Shown piece by piece: positions 1-5,815 of a stretch of DNA of 5,815 nucleotides. How positions within the stretch are numbered: position 1 is the stretch's first letter; the number at the start of each line of letters is the position of its first letter. Source of the stretch: Elusimicrobiota bacterium (GTDB lineage Bacteria > Elusimicrobiota > Elusimicrobia > UBA1565 > UBA9628); NCBI GenBank assembly GCA_028717525.1, contig JAQUNT010000170.1, positions 1-5,815 of the forward strand, written 5' to 3'. The position numbers were made by a program, and so were the translations under genes. Below the pieces are notes generated by a model. The model worked only from the letters and a program-made list of their open reading frames with translations. It was not told the origin of the DNA and made no database searches.

Positions 1-1144
1 CCGCCAGGATCTTCCCGGCCGGCTCCCGGGATTGGAACACGGCCTTGTCGATGTTGCTGCCCACCATTAGCGCGGCTTCCTGGGCCCGCAGTTTGACGGC
101 GGAGGCCTTCTGGTCGCGCAGGGCGGCCACCGCGTGGACGAAGACATCCAGCGCGCGGACCCGGCCGCGCTCCAGGACCTCGACGCGCACTCCCGGGCAG
201 GCCTTGCCCGCGTAGAGGTCCTCGGAGGGAGTGCGGGTCTCGGGCCAGAAGCGCAGGCCGGGCAAGGCGGCGGCCTGCAGGGTCCGGGCCATGCGCGCCG
301 AGTCGAGCCAGGGAGCCCCGAACCACAGGAAGGGGGAGTCGGTGCCCCGACCCACGGACATGTTGCTGGCCTCGAAGAGGCCCAGCCCCGCGTAGAGGAG
401 GGCCGCGTCGAGGTCCCGGATGTTGGGCGAGGGCCTGACCCAAGGATAGCCGGTCTGGTCGTAGTGCATGTCCCGGGTCCAGCCCTGCAGGGGCACGACC
501 GTCAGCTTGAGCTTGAGGCCCTTGACGTCCGCGTGCAGGCGGGCCATCTCGCCCGGGGTCAGCCCGTGGCGCACCGGCACCGGGAAGTAGCCCGTGAAAT
601 CGAAGGGCCCGTCCAGGACCGGCCCCTCCAAGACCTCTCCGCCCAGGGGATTGGGGCGGTCCAGGACCACGAAGTCGATGCCGCGCTTGGAGGCTTCCTC
701 CATGCACAGGGCCATGGTGGTCAGGTAGGTGTAGAAGCGCGCCCCCACGTCCTGGATGTCGAAGACCAGGACGTCGATGCCGCGGAGCATCTCGCTGGTG
801 GGACGGTGGGTCTTGCCGTAGAGGCTGTAGATCGGCAGTCCGGTGACCGGGTCCGTGGAATTGCCCACCGTGGCGCCGCCTTGCTGGTCGCCGCGGAACC
901 CGTGCTCGGGGCTGAAGATGGCGGCCAAGGACAGATTCCTGGCGGCGAAGAGGACGTCCACGGTGCTGCGGCCCTGGCGGTCCACGCCGGTCTGGTTCGT
1001 GATGATCCCGACCCGCCGGCCCTGCAGGACCGCGAAGTCCGAGCGCTCCAGGGCGTCGACGCCGGCCATGAACGCGGCCGCGGGCCGAGCCACGGCGGAC
1101 AGGGCGAGGAACAAAGCCGGCAGGAAAGGGGTCTTAGCTCTCAT
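1..1144 (-). CDS. namZ: Exported DUF1343/NamZ-type exo-beta-N-acetylmuramidase (C-terminus cut by window edge)
   Basis: Reading the minus strand from the ATG at 1144 gives 381 open codons that run off the left edge. Residues 1-24 form a Sec-type signal peptide with likely cleavage after ARPAAA, so the enzyme acts outside the cytoplasm. DUF1343 (NamZ, GH171) hallmarks follow in order: GIITNQTG (46-53), SPEHGFRG (78-85, where E80 is in the position of the proposed catalytic glutamate), GLPIYSLYG (102-110), FDIQDVGARFYTY (128-140), VLDRPNP (160-166), VRHGLTPGE (191-199), SPNI (239-242) and LFEASNMSVGRGTDSPF (256-272). Known family members remove MurNAc from the non-reducing ends of peptidoglycan fragments during wall recycling; the Bacillus example is YbbC. 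Residues 363-367 (MVGSN) align with the usual late LAGTD-like motif, so probably only a few tens of residues are missing. No murQ or MurNAc-transport gene is visible nearby. Family assignment is firm; the exact substrate is inferred. The symbol follows the family and not demonstrated orthology. Confidence 0.9.
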   Translation of the reverse strand, partial: MRAKTPFLPALFLALSAVARPAAAFMAGVDALERSDFAVLQGRRVGIITNQTGVDRQGRSTVDVLFAARNLSLAAIFSPEHGFRGDQQGGATVGNSTDPVTGLPIYSLYGKTHRPTSEMLRGIDVLVFDIQDVGARFYTYLTTMALCMEEASKRGIDFVVLDRPNPLGGEVLEGPVLDGPFDFTGYFPVPVRHGLTPGEMARLHADVKGLKLKLTVVPLQGWTRDMHYDQTGYPWVRPSPNIRDLDAALLYAGLGLFEASNMSVGRGTDSPFLWFGAPWLDSARMARTLQAAALPGLRFWPETRTPSEDLYAGKACPGVRVEVLERGRVRALDVFVHAVAALRDQKASAVKLRAQEAALMVGSNIDKAVFQSREPAGKILA

Positions 1145-1152
1145 GGAGCTCC

Positions 1153-1164
1153 GGTAATGATACC
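1153..1164. repeat. Short inverted repeat GGTA-N4-TACC overlapping the namZ -10 candidate
   Basis: The arms GGTA and TACC flank a 4-nt centre (ATGA), and the repeat lies over the TATCAT -10 candidate. This placement would suit a repressor site. The arms are only 4 bp, so chance occurrence is quite possible. Confidence 0.2.
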
Positions 1165-1165
1165 A
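1157..1165 (-). promoter_or_regulatory. Candidate extended -10 (TGG-TATCAT) for the namZ-like gene
   Basis: On the minus strand this reads TGGTATCAT: five of six matches to TATAAT, preceded by the TGn of an extended -10. No -35 is recognisable upstream, which an extended -10 can tolerate. The element ends 12 nt before the ATG, so transcription from it would begin only about 5-6 nt before the start codon and would truncate the weak GGAG (1149-1152) that sits 4 nt from the ATG. Either the message is nearly leaderless, or the match is chance and the true promoter lies further upstream. Confidence 0.35.
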
Positions 1166-1241
1166 CAGAACGGCCGGGCCGGCGCGGCGGGTATTGCGAA
1201 TTTGACGGATTTCTGGCACACTTCTCTGCAAGGAGCCGAAC

Positions 1242-1246
1242 GGAGG
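1242..1246 (+). promoter_or_regulatory. Shine-Dalgarno GGAGG for the secreted protein gene at 1252
   Basis: GGAGG lies 5 nt before the ATG at 1252. This supports that start and shows that the host does use conventional ribosome binding sites. A second AAGGAG (1230-1235) is 16 nt upstream and probably too far to serve. A TTGACG (1202-1207) resembles a -35, but no acceptable -10 follows at 16-19 nt, so no promoter is called for this gene. Confidence 0.7.
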
Positions 1247-1251
1247 CCGGA

Positions 1252-1920
1252 ATGGACAAGAGACCCGCTCTGAGCATCGCCATCGCGGCGGCGCTATTCG
1301 CCGCGCATCCCGCCGCCGGCCAAGGCCAGGCCGCCGAGCCGCGAGGCCCCGGGCCCGCGGTCAAGGAGGCCGGACGCCTGGGCGGCGGCTATCGCGACGC
1401 CAAGTGGGGCATGTCCATGGCCGAGGTCAAGAAGCGGTTGGCCGGCCGCCTGGAATACGAGACCCGCCTGCCCAACATCGAGAAGATCCTGAGGCTGGAC
1501 ATCGGCGAAGGCCGGAAGGTCACCTGCAACTTCGACCATGACCAGTTCTACCAGGCCATCTACAAGCCGGTGGCCGCGGACGGCGACCAAGTGTCCGCGG
1601 AGGCCGCCAGCAACGGCCTGGAGCGCAAGTACGGCCCCGGCAAGGCCGAGACCGGCTATTCGGACAAGGACGGCAAGGCCCTGAAGATCGTCACCTGGAA
1701 CGACGGGACCTCACGGATCGAATTCCGGATGCGGGACCCCAAAGCCCCGGCGAGCGCCAGCGAGCGGGAGTCCTGGGTCTATCCCAGCTCCACCGTCGTG
1801 GTGATCTATACCGACATCACCGCCACGATGAGGCGGGAACAGCGCCAGGAAGAAGAGCGCAAGCGCCTGGATGAGAAGAGGCGCCGGCAGAAGATCCAGG
1901 ACATCCAGCAAGACCTCTAG
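1252..1920 (+). CDS. Secreted protein of unknown function with WGMS motif and charged C-terminal helix
   Basis: This 222-residue protein is not assigned to a named family. Residues 1-23 form a signal peptide: a KR-containing start, a hydrophobic AIAAALFAA core and an AAG cleavage context. There is no lipobox cysteine, so a periplasmic or secreted location is inferred. A short Gly/Pro-rich linker (about 24-45) leads to [17 protein letters not shown] (47-63), a pattern seen in many uncharacterised bacterial envelope proteins in which an opening WGMS helix is followed by beta strands. Later elements fit that pattern: LERKYGPGK (123-131), a [10 protein letters not shown] strand (149-158) and VVVIYTDI (182-189). 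Residues about 192-222 are almost entirely Arg, Lys, Glu, Gln and Asp and should form a long charged amphipathic helix or short coiled coil. The start is supported by GGAGG at a 5-nt spacing. The gene is divergent from the namZ-like gene and converges on rluE, overlapping it by 4 bp, so it is probably monocistronic. Confidence 0.8.
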   Translation: MDKRPALSIAIAAALFAAHPAAGQGQAAEPRGPGPAVKEAGRLGGGYRDAKWGMSMAEVKKRLAGRLEYETRLPNIEKILRLDIGEGRKVTCNFDHDQFYQAIYKPVAADGDQVSAEAASNGLERKYGPGKAETGYSDKDGKALKIVTWNDGTSRIEFRMRDPKAPASASERESWVYPSSTVVVIYTDITATMRREQRQEEERKRLDEKRRRQKIQDIQQDL

Positions 1921-2453
1921 ACCTGCCGCCAGGTCCCGGGCTCCAGCCCGGCCAGAGTGAAGCGTCCGATGCTCCAGCGCACCAGGCGCAAGGTGGGCAG
2001 GCCCACGGCCGCGGTCATGCGCCGCACCTGACGGTTGCGGCCTTCGCTCAAGACGAGCTCGAGCCAGGCCGTGGGCACGGTCTTGCGCAAGCGTATGGGC
2101 GGCACGCGCGGCGGGAGCCGCGGCGCCCGCTCCAGGAGACTCGCCCGGCAAGGCCGGGTCGGCCCGTCCGCCAGGCGGGGACCCCGCTCCAGGCCCCGCA
2201 GCGCTTGAGGCGTCACCACCCCCTCCACCTGCGCCCAGTAGGTCCGGGGGTGGGCGAAGCGGGGGTCGGTCAGGCGCCGCTGCAAGGGCCCGTCGTCGGT
2301 CAGCAGAAGCAGCCCCTCGCTGTCGCAGTCGAGCCGCCCGGCCGCGTAGACCCCTGGAGGCAGGCCGAACCCCGAGAGACCGGGATGCCCGTCATGGTCC
2401 GTGAACTGGGAGAGCACCCCGTAGGGCTTGTTGAACAGGATGACCCGCCTCAT
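1917..2453 (-). CDS. rluE: 23S rRNA pseudouridine(2457) synthase RluE
   Basis: This 178-residue RsuA/RluE-family enzyme isomerises a uridine of 23S rRNA to pseudouridine in the cytoplasm; in E. coli RluE the target is U2457. It starts directly with [20 protein letters not shown] (3-22), then has the catalytic-aspartate motif [20 protein letters not shown] (36-55, nucleophile D42), YWAQVEG (72-78), DGPTRP (96-101), the RluE-like segment [16 protein letters not shown] (118-133) and [20 protein letters not shown] (137-156). No S4 RNA-binding domain precedes the catalytic core, as in E. coli RluE and unlike RsuA, RluB and RluF. The basic N-terminal extension of the E. coli protein is also absent, making this a minimal form. 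The ATG has no Shine-Dalgarno but an exact TATAAT lies just upstream. The 3' end overlaps the convergent gene at 1252-1920 by 4 bp. The pseudouridine synthase call is very secure; RluE over another S4-less relative is likely. Confidence 0.93.
   Translation of the reverse strand: MRRVILFNKPYGVLSQFTDHDGHPGLSGFGLPPGVYAAGRLDCDSEGLLLLTDDGPLQRRLTDPRFAHPRTYWAQVEGVVTPQALRGLERGPRLADGPTRPCRASLLERAPRLPPRVPPIRLRKTVPTAWLELVLSEGRNRQVRRMTAAVGLPTLRLVRWSIGRFTLAGLEPGTWRQV
1936..1951. repeat. GC-rich hairpin CCGGGC-TCCA-GCCCGG at the convergent gene junction
   Basis: This is a perfect 6-bp all-G/C stem with a 4-nt loop, starting 15 nt after the stop of the 1252-1920 gene and inside the last codons of rluE. Neither strand has a T-run after it, so it is not a classical intrinsic terminator. 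It could stall polymerase or protect a 3' end, or it may simply reflect codon choice in a GC-rich gene. No better terminator is visible at this junction. Confidence 0.25.
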
Positions 2454-2465
2454 CAGGAAGATTCT

Positions 2466-2471
2466 ATTATA
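2466..2471 (-). promoter_or_regulatory. Consensus -10 element TATAAT of rluE
   Basis: The minus strand carries an exact TATAAT in an otherwise GC-rich spacer, ending 12 nt before the rluE ATG. The sequence between them lacks any GGAG-like site. No good -35 is present: the hexamer 17 nt upstream reads GCTCTT. The expected transcription start would leave a 5' leader of only about 5-7 nt, implying near-leaderless translation of rluE. Confidence 0.55.
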
Positions 2472-2502
2472 GGGCCGGGCTTCCCCAAAAGAGCCAGCAT
2501 CT

Positions 2503-2514
2503 GACGGGGCCGTC
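2503..2514. repeat. Inverted repeat GACGG-GG-CCGTC between the divergent rluE and gldA promoters
   Basis: Perfect 5-bp arms flank a GG centre. The repeat sits about 30 bp behind the rluE -10 and about 55 bp before the gldA -35 candidate. It could be an operator shared by the two divergent units or a small hairpin. In DNA this GC-rich, such short symmetry also arises by chance. The rest of the 155-bp spacer shows no coding or RNA signal. Confidence 0.2.
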
Positions 2515-2567
2515 TCCGGACCGGCCCGGGCGCCATAGTCTTGGAGCCCCTGGCCCCGGCGGCGGCT

Positions 2568-2597
2568 TTGATTCCGCGCGCGGCGATTTGCTAGATA
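2568..2597 (+). promoter_or_regulatory. Candidate promoter of the gldAFG operon (TTGATT, 18 bp, TGC-TAGATA)
   Basis: TTGATT (2568-2573, four of six matches to TTGACA) is followed after 18 bp by TAGATA (2592-2597), which has a TGn immediately in front. The -10 match itself is weak, at three of six. It lies in the only AT-rich patch of the spacer (2586-2600), 11 nt before the ATG at 2609. No Shine-Dalgarno precedes that ATG, so the operon's first gene may be translated from a very short leader, as suggested for rluE. Confidence 0.35.
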
Positions 2598-2608
2598 TAT
2601 GCGCGTCC

Positions 2609-3532
2609 ATGATCCTCGCCCAGAACCTCACCAAGCGCTTCGGGGGCCGCGCCGCGGTCGACCACGTCAGCTTCGACATCCCGCAAGGCCAGGTCGTGGG
2701 CTTCCTGGGCCCCAACGGAGCGGGCAAGACCACGACCATGCGCCTGCTCACCGCCTACCTGCCCGCCGACGAGGGCCATGCCGAGCTCGCGGGCCTCGAC
2801 GTCGCCGAGCAGCCGCTGGCCGTGCGCCGGCGCCTGGGCTATCTGCCCGAGGACAACCCCCTCTGGGAGGACCTCGAGCTCACCGAGGCCCTGCACTTCG
2901 TCGGCCGCCTGCGCGGCCTCGGCGACGACGGCCTCCGCGCCGCGCGCGTCAGGGCCGTGGTCAAGTCCTGCGGACTGCGCCGGGAGGTCGGCTCCAAGGT
3001 CGGCGAGCTCTCCAAGGGCTTCCGCCAGCGCCTGGGCCTGGCCGCGGCCATCATCCACGACCCCGAGATCCTCATCCTCGACGAGCCCACCTCGGGTCTC
3101 GACCCCAACCAGGTCCTGGAGGTGCGCGGCCTCATCGGCGAGCTGCGCGCCCGCAAGACCATGCTGATCTCGACCCATATCCTGCCCGAGGCGACCGCCA
3201 CCTGCGACCGCGTCATCATCATCAACGCGGGCCGCATCGTGGCTGACGGCGCGCCCGCGGACCTGGCCGGGGACCTGGCGGACCAGAACCGCCTGCATGT
3301 GGAACTCAAGGGCCCGGCGGACGACATCCGCCGGGCGCTGGCCGGCCTGCCCGGCGCCGCCCGCGTGGAAGGGGAGGAGGGGGGGAGCTTCTTGCTGGAG
3401 TCCGCGGCCGGGACGGACCTGCGCGAGGAGGTATTCCACCTGGCGGTGCGCCACTCCTGGCCCATCCTGTCCCTGCGCCAGGAGCGGCTCAGCCTTGAAG
3501 AAGTCTTCCGAGCTCTCACCCAGGAACGATGA
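2609..3532 (+). CDS. gldA: GldA-like ABC transporter ATP-binding protein
   Basis: This 307-residue cytoplasmic ATPase should energise the membrane proteins encoded next to it. It has Walker A GPNGAGKT (34-41), signature LSKGFRQR (134-141), Walker B ILILDEP (154-160) with catalytic E159, the D-loop region SGLDPNQ (162-168) and the switch histidine H190 (LISTH). The Q-loop reads [10 protein letters not shown] (77-86), with glutamate where most ABC ATPases have glutamine; this GYLPE-NPL wording, together with LSKG-RQR and GLDPNQ, is characteristic of GldA-type proteins. Residues about 225-307 form the C-terminal accessory domain common in ABC-2 ATPases. I chose the ATG at 2609 because [13 protein letters not shown] is the normal family beginning; an in-frame TTG at 2588 would add seven residues but overlaps the promoter candidate. 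The stop overlaps the next start as ATGA. The symbol denotes family resemblance: transport substrate and any role in motility are unknown. Confidence 0.93.
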   Translation: MILAQNLTKRFGGRAAVDHVSFDIPQGQVVGFLGPNGAGKTTTMRLLTAYLPADEGHAELAGLDVAEQPLAVRRRLGYLPEDNPLWEDLELTEALHFVGRLRGLGDDGLRAARVRAVVKSCGLRREVGSKVGELSKGFRQRLGLAAAIIHDPEILILDEPTSGLDPNQVLEVRGLIGELRARKTMLISTHILPEATATCDRVIIINAGRIVADGAPADLAGDLADQNRLHVELKGPADDIRRALAGLPGAARVEGEEGGSFLLESAAGTDLREEVFHLAVRHSWPILSLRQERLSLEEVFRALTQER

Positions 3533-4266
3533 AGAACGCCCTGTTCCAGACGCGCGCGGTCAAGGCCCTCGCGGGGCGGACCCTGCGCTGGTACTTCGAA
3601 TCGCCCGCCGCCACGGTGACCCTCTTCGTCTTCTATCTGCTCACCGGCTATCTCTTCGCCGCTCCCCTCTTCCTCCTCAAGGCGGCGAGCCTGCGCGGCC
3701 TGGTCGACTTCGTGCCCCTGTTGCTGGCCTTCCTGGTCCCGGCCCTGACCATGGGCCTGCTCGCCGAAGAGCTCAGGTCCGGGACCTTCGAGACTTTGGC
3801 CACCTTGCCCCTGGAAGACTGGGACATCGTGCTGGGCAAGTACCTGGGCTTCGCCGCCCTGAACCTGGCCTGCGCCGCCGGACTGCTCTTCTACGCCCTG
3901 GTCCTGTGGCTGTGCGCCTCCCCGGCGGGCCTGGATTGGGGGGGAGTGCTGGGGACCTTGCTGGGCCTGGCCTTGACCGGCCTGGCTTTCGGTGCGGTCG
4001 GGATCTTCGCTTCGTCCTTGGGCAGGAACCAGGTGGTGGCCTTCGTGACGGCGTTCCTGGTCTGCTTCGGGCTCTTCATCCTGGGCAAGATCGCCGGCCT
4101 GCTGCCCGGCAGCCTGGGGGCCCTCGTGGAATACGCCGGCCTCGACTCCCATGTGGAGAATCTGGCCAAGGGCGTCCTGGACTCGCGGGACCTGGTCTAT
4201 TTCGCGAGCCTGATCGCCGCCTTCCTCTACCTGGCCGTGCAGCGCCTGCGGGCCCGGAGGTTCTGA
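3529..4266 (+). CDS. gldF: GldF-like ABC-2 type transporter permease
   Basis: This 245-residue integral membrane protein has about six predicted hydrophobic segments (roughly 29-50, 60-78, 106-129, 138-160, 168-190 and 223-239). The family pattern is clear: YFESPAATVTLFVFYLLTGY (22-41) before and in the first membrane segment, then the cytoplasmic motif EELRSGTFETLATLPLEDWD (80-99) followed by IVLGKYLG, which is the conserved signature of ABC-2 permeases of the GldF/NosY kind. The length is typical of a half-size permease, which should dimerise and bind the GldA-like ATPase. Its ATG overlaps the ATPase stop (ATGA, 3529-3532) with AGGA just upstream, so translation is probably coupled. The stop at 4264-4266 directly abuts the GTG of the next gene. 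Function as the membrane channel or force-transmitting part of the complex is inferred from family and context; the substrate is not evident. Confidence 0.9.
   Translation: MKNALFQTRAVKALAGRTLRWYFESPAATVTLFVFYLLTGYLFAAPLFLLKAASLRGLVDFVPLLLAFLVPALTMGLLAEELRSGTFETLATLPLEDWDIVLGKYLGFAALNLACAAGLLFYALVLWLCASPAGLDWGGVLGTLLGLALTGLAFGAVGIFASSLGRNQVVAFVTAFLVCFGLFILGKIAGLLPGSLGALVEYAGLDSHVENLAKGVLDSRDLVYFASLIAAFLYLAVQRLRARRF
4256..4260 (+). promoter_or_regulatory. Shine-Dalgarno GGAGG deciding the GTG start of gldG
   Basis: GGAGG lies within the last codons of the permease gene, 6 nt before the GTG at 4267. It supports this non-ATG start, which places the first transmembrane helix right after a basic N-terminus. 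Confidence 0.75.
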
Positions 4267-5814
4267 GTGGAAGCGCGGCTCAGGCGGCGGGCGCTGCTCT
4301 TCTCCTGGGCCGGAGCCGGGACCGTGCTCGCCGCCCTGGCCGCGGCCAACCTGCTCTCCTATGTCCTGTTCGCGCGCGCCGACCTCTCCGCCAACCAGGC
4401 CTATTCCATATCGCGGGGGACCAAGGACCTCCTGCGCGGCCTCCAGGACACCTTGACCGTCAAGGCCTACTACACGGCGGGACTGCCTCCGCCTTACAGC
4501 CTCGACCGGCAGTACCTGCGCGACCTGCTCGCGGAGTACAAGAGCGCCGGACGCGGCCGGGTCCGGATGGAGTTCATCAGTCCCGAGGGCGACCGGCGGC
4601 GCCGCGAGGCCCTGGCGGCCGGCGTGGAGCCGCTGCGACTCAGCGTGGCCAGCCACGACAAGTTCGAGGTCAAGGAATCCTTCATGGGCGTGGTCCTGCT
4701 CTACCGGGGCAAGACCGAGGTCATCCCGGTCCTCAACGGCGTGGCGGACCTGGAGTACGAGCTCACCCGACGCATCAAGAAGTTGTCCTCCGCCAGCGTC
4801 AAGGCCGCGGGCTTCGTGACCGGCCACGGCGAGGCGGCGCCCGGCAGCCCCGCCTACGAACAGCTCTTCTCCGTGGTCTCGGAGCAGATGGACGCCCGGG
4901 CCGTCTCCTTGGACCAGCCTCTGCCCGCGGGACTCGCCGCGCTCTGGATCTGGGGCCCGACCTCGCCCTTCAAGCCCGCCGAGCTCGAGCGCCTCAAGGG
5001 CTGGCTCGCCTCCGGAGGGTCCTTGGGCCTGCTGCTCTCCCGGCGCGAGGTGGACCTGCGCAGCTTCCGCTCGCGCCCCAACCCCGCGGGCCTGGAGGCG
5101 TTCCTGGCGCAGTGGGGTCTGGACGTGGCGGACGGCCTCGTCGTCGACGCCCAGTGCGAGAAGATCCAGATGGAGCAGCCCTACGGACCCTTCCGCTCCG
5201 TCATCGTCCTGGACTATCCCTTCATCCCCGTTGCGACCCGCATGGACCGCGGCCACCCCGCGGTGCGCGGCCTGGAGGCCGTGAGCTTCCCCTTCGCCAG
5301 CCCCATCCGATTCCAGCCGGAGGGCCGGACCGGATTGACCTACACCTCGCTCGTCGATTCCGGCCGGACCAGCTGGCTGCGCTCCGAGCCCTCGGCGGAC
5401 CCGACCACCCCCATCGAGGCCCTGGTCACCAAGGCCGGGGGCCCCTTCTCCTTGGCCGGGGTCCTGCAGGGGGACTTCGCCGCGGGTCCCGCCTCGACGG
5501 GGACCGCGGCCGGCCGGCTCCTCATCGTGGGCACGGCGCAGCAGGTCCGTCCGCAGTTCGTCGGCAAGCAGGGGACCGCGGCCTTCCTGCTCAACCTCCT
5601 GGAATGGTCGCTCCAGGACGAGTCTTTGCTCTCCATCCGCTCCAAGGCCGCGGCCTACCGGCCCCTGGGCCCGCTGCCCCTGGCGGCCATGCTGGCGGCC
5701 AAGTACGCGCTCATCTTCCTGCCGCCTCTGGCCCTGGTCGCGCTCGGAGTCTGGCGCTACCGCCTCAGGAAGGCGCAGAGGCGCCGGCTGGCGCGGGACT
5801 TCGATGACGCCTAG
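4267..5814 (+). CDS. gldG: GldG-like ABC transporter auxiliary protein
   Basis: This 515-residue protein has the architecture of the GldG / ABC_transp_aux family. A membrane anchor near the N-terminus (about 10-36, after a basic RLRRR) is followed by the large extracytoplasmic part and a second anchor near the C-terminus (about 474-496), ending in a basic tail (RLRKAQRRR). Family landmarks are ADLSANQAYSISRGTKDLL (38-56, the DLT-YSLS-T pattern), FISPEGD (99-105), VIPVLNGVADLEYELTRRIK (152-171), GFVTGHGE (182-189), LWIWGPTSPF (226-235) with LKGWLASGGSLGLLL (243-257), and LDYPF (315-319). Such proteins accompany GldA/GldF-type ATPase and permease and are thought to bind a substrate or partner outside the membrane; no enzymatic site is evident. 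The GTG start has GGAGG 6 nt upstream and directly follows the permease stop. The symbol denotes family, not a proven gliding role. Confidence 0.9.
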   Translation: MEARLRRRALLFSWAGAGTVLAALAAANLLSYVLFARADLSANQAYSISRGTKDLLRGLQDTLTVKAYYTAGLPPPYSLDRQYLRDLLAEYKSAGRGRVRMEFISPEGDRRRREALAAGVEPLRLSVASHDKFEVKESFMGVVLLYRGKTEVIPVLNGVADLEYELTRRIKKLSSASVKAAGFVTGHGEAAPGSPAYEQLFSVVSEQMDARAVSLDQPLPAGLAALWIWGPTSPFKPAELERLKGWLASGGSLGLLLSRREVDLRSFRSRPNPAGLEAFLAQWGLDVADGLVVDAQCEKIQMEQPYGPFRSVIVLDYPFIPVATRMDRGHPAVRGLEAVSFPFASPIRFQPEGRTGLTYTSLVDSGRTSWLRSEPSADPTTPIEALVTKAGGPFSLAGVLQGDFAAGPASTGTAAGRLLIVGTAQQVRPQFVGKQGTAAFLLNLLEWSLQDESLLSIRSKAAAYRPLGPLPLAAMLAAKYALIFLPPLALVALGVWRYRLRKAQRRRLARDFDDA

Positions 5815-5815
5815 G
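5804..5815 (+). CDS. Possible start of a fourth operon gene (runs off the right edge)
   Basis: An ATG at 5804 lies in a different frame inside the final codons of gldG and reads MTPR before the window ends. The overlap resembles the tight coupling at the two upstream junctions. In many bacteria GldA/F/G-like genes are followed by a DUF4340 membrane-anchored protein, which would fit here. Only four codons are visible, and the ribosome binding site (GGGA about 6 nt upstream) is weak, so identity cannot be judged. Confidence 0.25.

Noticed and set aside
1214..1230. Sigma-54-like promoter, TGGCAC followed by CTGCA, ahead of the 1252 gene
   Set aside because: The GG and GC dinucleotides are separated by 11 nt instead of the strictly required 10, and no enhancer-binding regulator is in view.
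134..1273. A 379-codon plus-strand open frame opposite the namZ-like gene
   Set aside because: The translation is compositionally biased and motif-free, while the minus strand encodes an unmistakable DUF1343 protein with a signal peptide.
2588..2608. TTG start adding seven residues (MLDICAS) to the GldA-like ATPase
   Set aside because: It has no Shine-Dalgarno, overlaps the promoter candidate, and family proteins normally begin at the MI-A-NLTK-FG segment that starts at the ATG at 2609.
2839..5256. An 805-codon open frame on the minus strand, antisense to gldA, gldF and gldG
   Set aside because: The protein is a low-complexity Gln/Glu/Gly/His/Arg-rich string with no motif, as expected for a shadow frame opposite GC3-biased genes. 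The plus-strand genes have full family motifs and coupled starts.
3297..5807. An 836-codon plus-strand open frame in another phase across the gld operon
   Set aside because: It is Pro/Arg/Gly/Ala-rich without domains or a ribosome binding site and overlaps three well-supported genes in a different frame. GC-rich codon bias removes stop codons in this frame.
1..5815. Search by eye for CRISPR arrays, tRNA or rRNA genes, insertion sequences, long direct repeats and toxin-antitoxin or defence genes
   Set aside because: None was seen. Non-coding DNA is limited to two spacers of 107 and 155 bp, and no region departs obviously in composition.

Overview
This window is GC-rich bacterial DNA, roughly two-thirds G+C by eye. 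Coding is dense and shows the strong third-position G/C bias that produces many long false open frames. It looks like a chromosomal segment: there are no transposase, phage, tRNA, rRNA, CRISPR or plasmid functions. The phylum cannot be fixed from these genes. GC-rich Gram-negative lineages such as Elusimicrobiota, Myxococcota or Acidobacteriota would fit, but that is a weak inference.

Layout: (1) Positions 1-1144, minus strand, hold most of an exported DUF1343/NamZ-type exo-beta-N-acetylmuramidase, cut by the left window edge near its C-terminus. (2) A 107-bp divergent spacer (1145-1251) separates it from (3) 1252-1920, plus strand, an unrecognised secreted protein with a WGMS motif and a charged helical tail. 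(4) This gene converges on a minus-strand rluE (1917-2453), a 23S rRNA pseudouridine synthase; the two stop codons share a CTAG palindrome. (5) A 155-bp divergent spacer (2454-2608) carries an exact TATAAT for rluE and a weaker promoter candidate for the next operon. (6) 2609-5814, plus strand, is a tightly coupled three-gene operon encoding a GldA-like ABC ATPase, a GldF-like ABC-2 permease and a GldG-like auxiliary membrane protein. A start codon overlapping the end of gldG suggests that the operon continues past the right edge.

How the genes work together: the last three genes almost certainly form one ABC-2 type membrane complex (ATPase, channel, and a two-anchor extracytoplasmic partner). 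The left part combines cell-wall salvage or turnover (NamZ), an unknown envelope protein and an rRNA modification enzyme, with no evident pathway link. I see no convincing novel system. The most useful leads are the -10-like elements lying only about 11-12 nt before start codons that have weak or no Shine-Dalgarno sequence (possible leaderless or near-leaderless mRNAs), and the unassigned secreted protein at 1252-1920.
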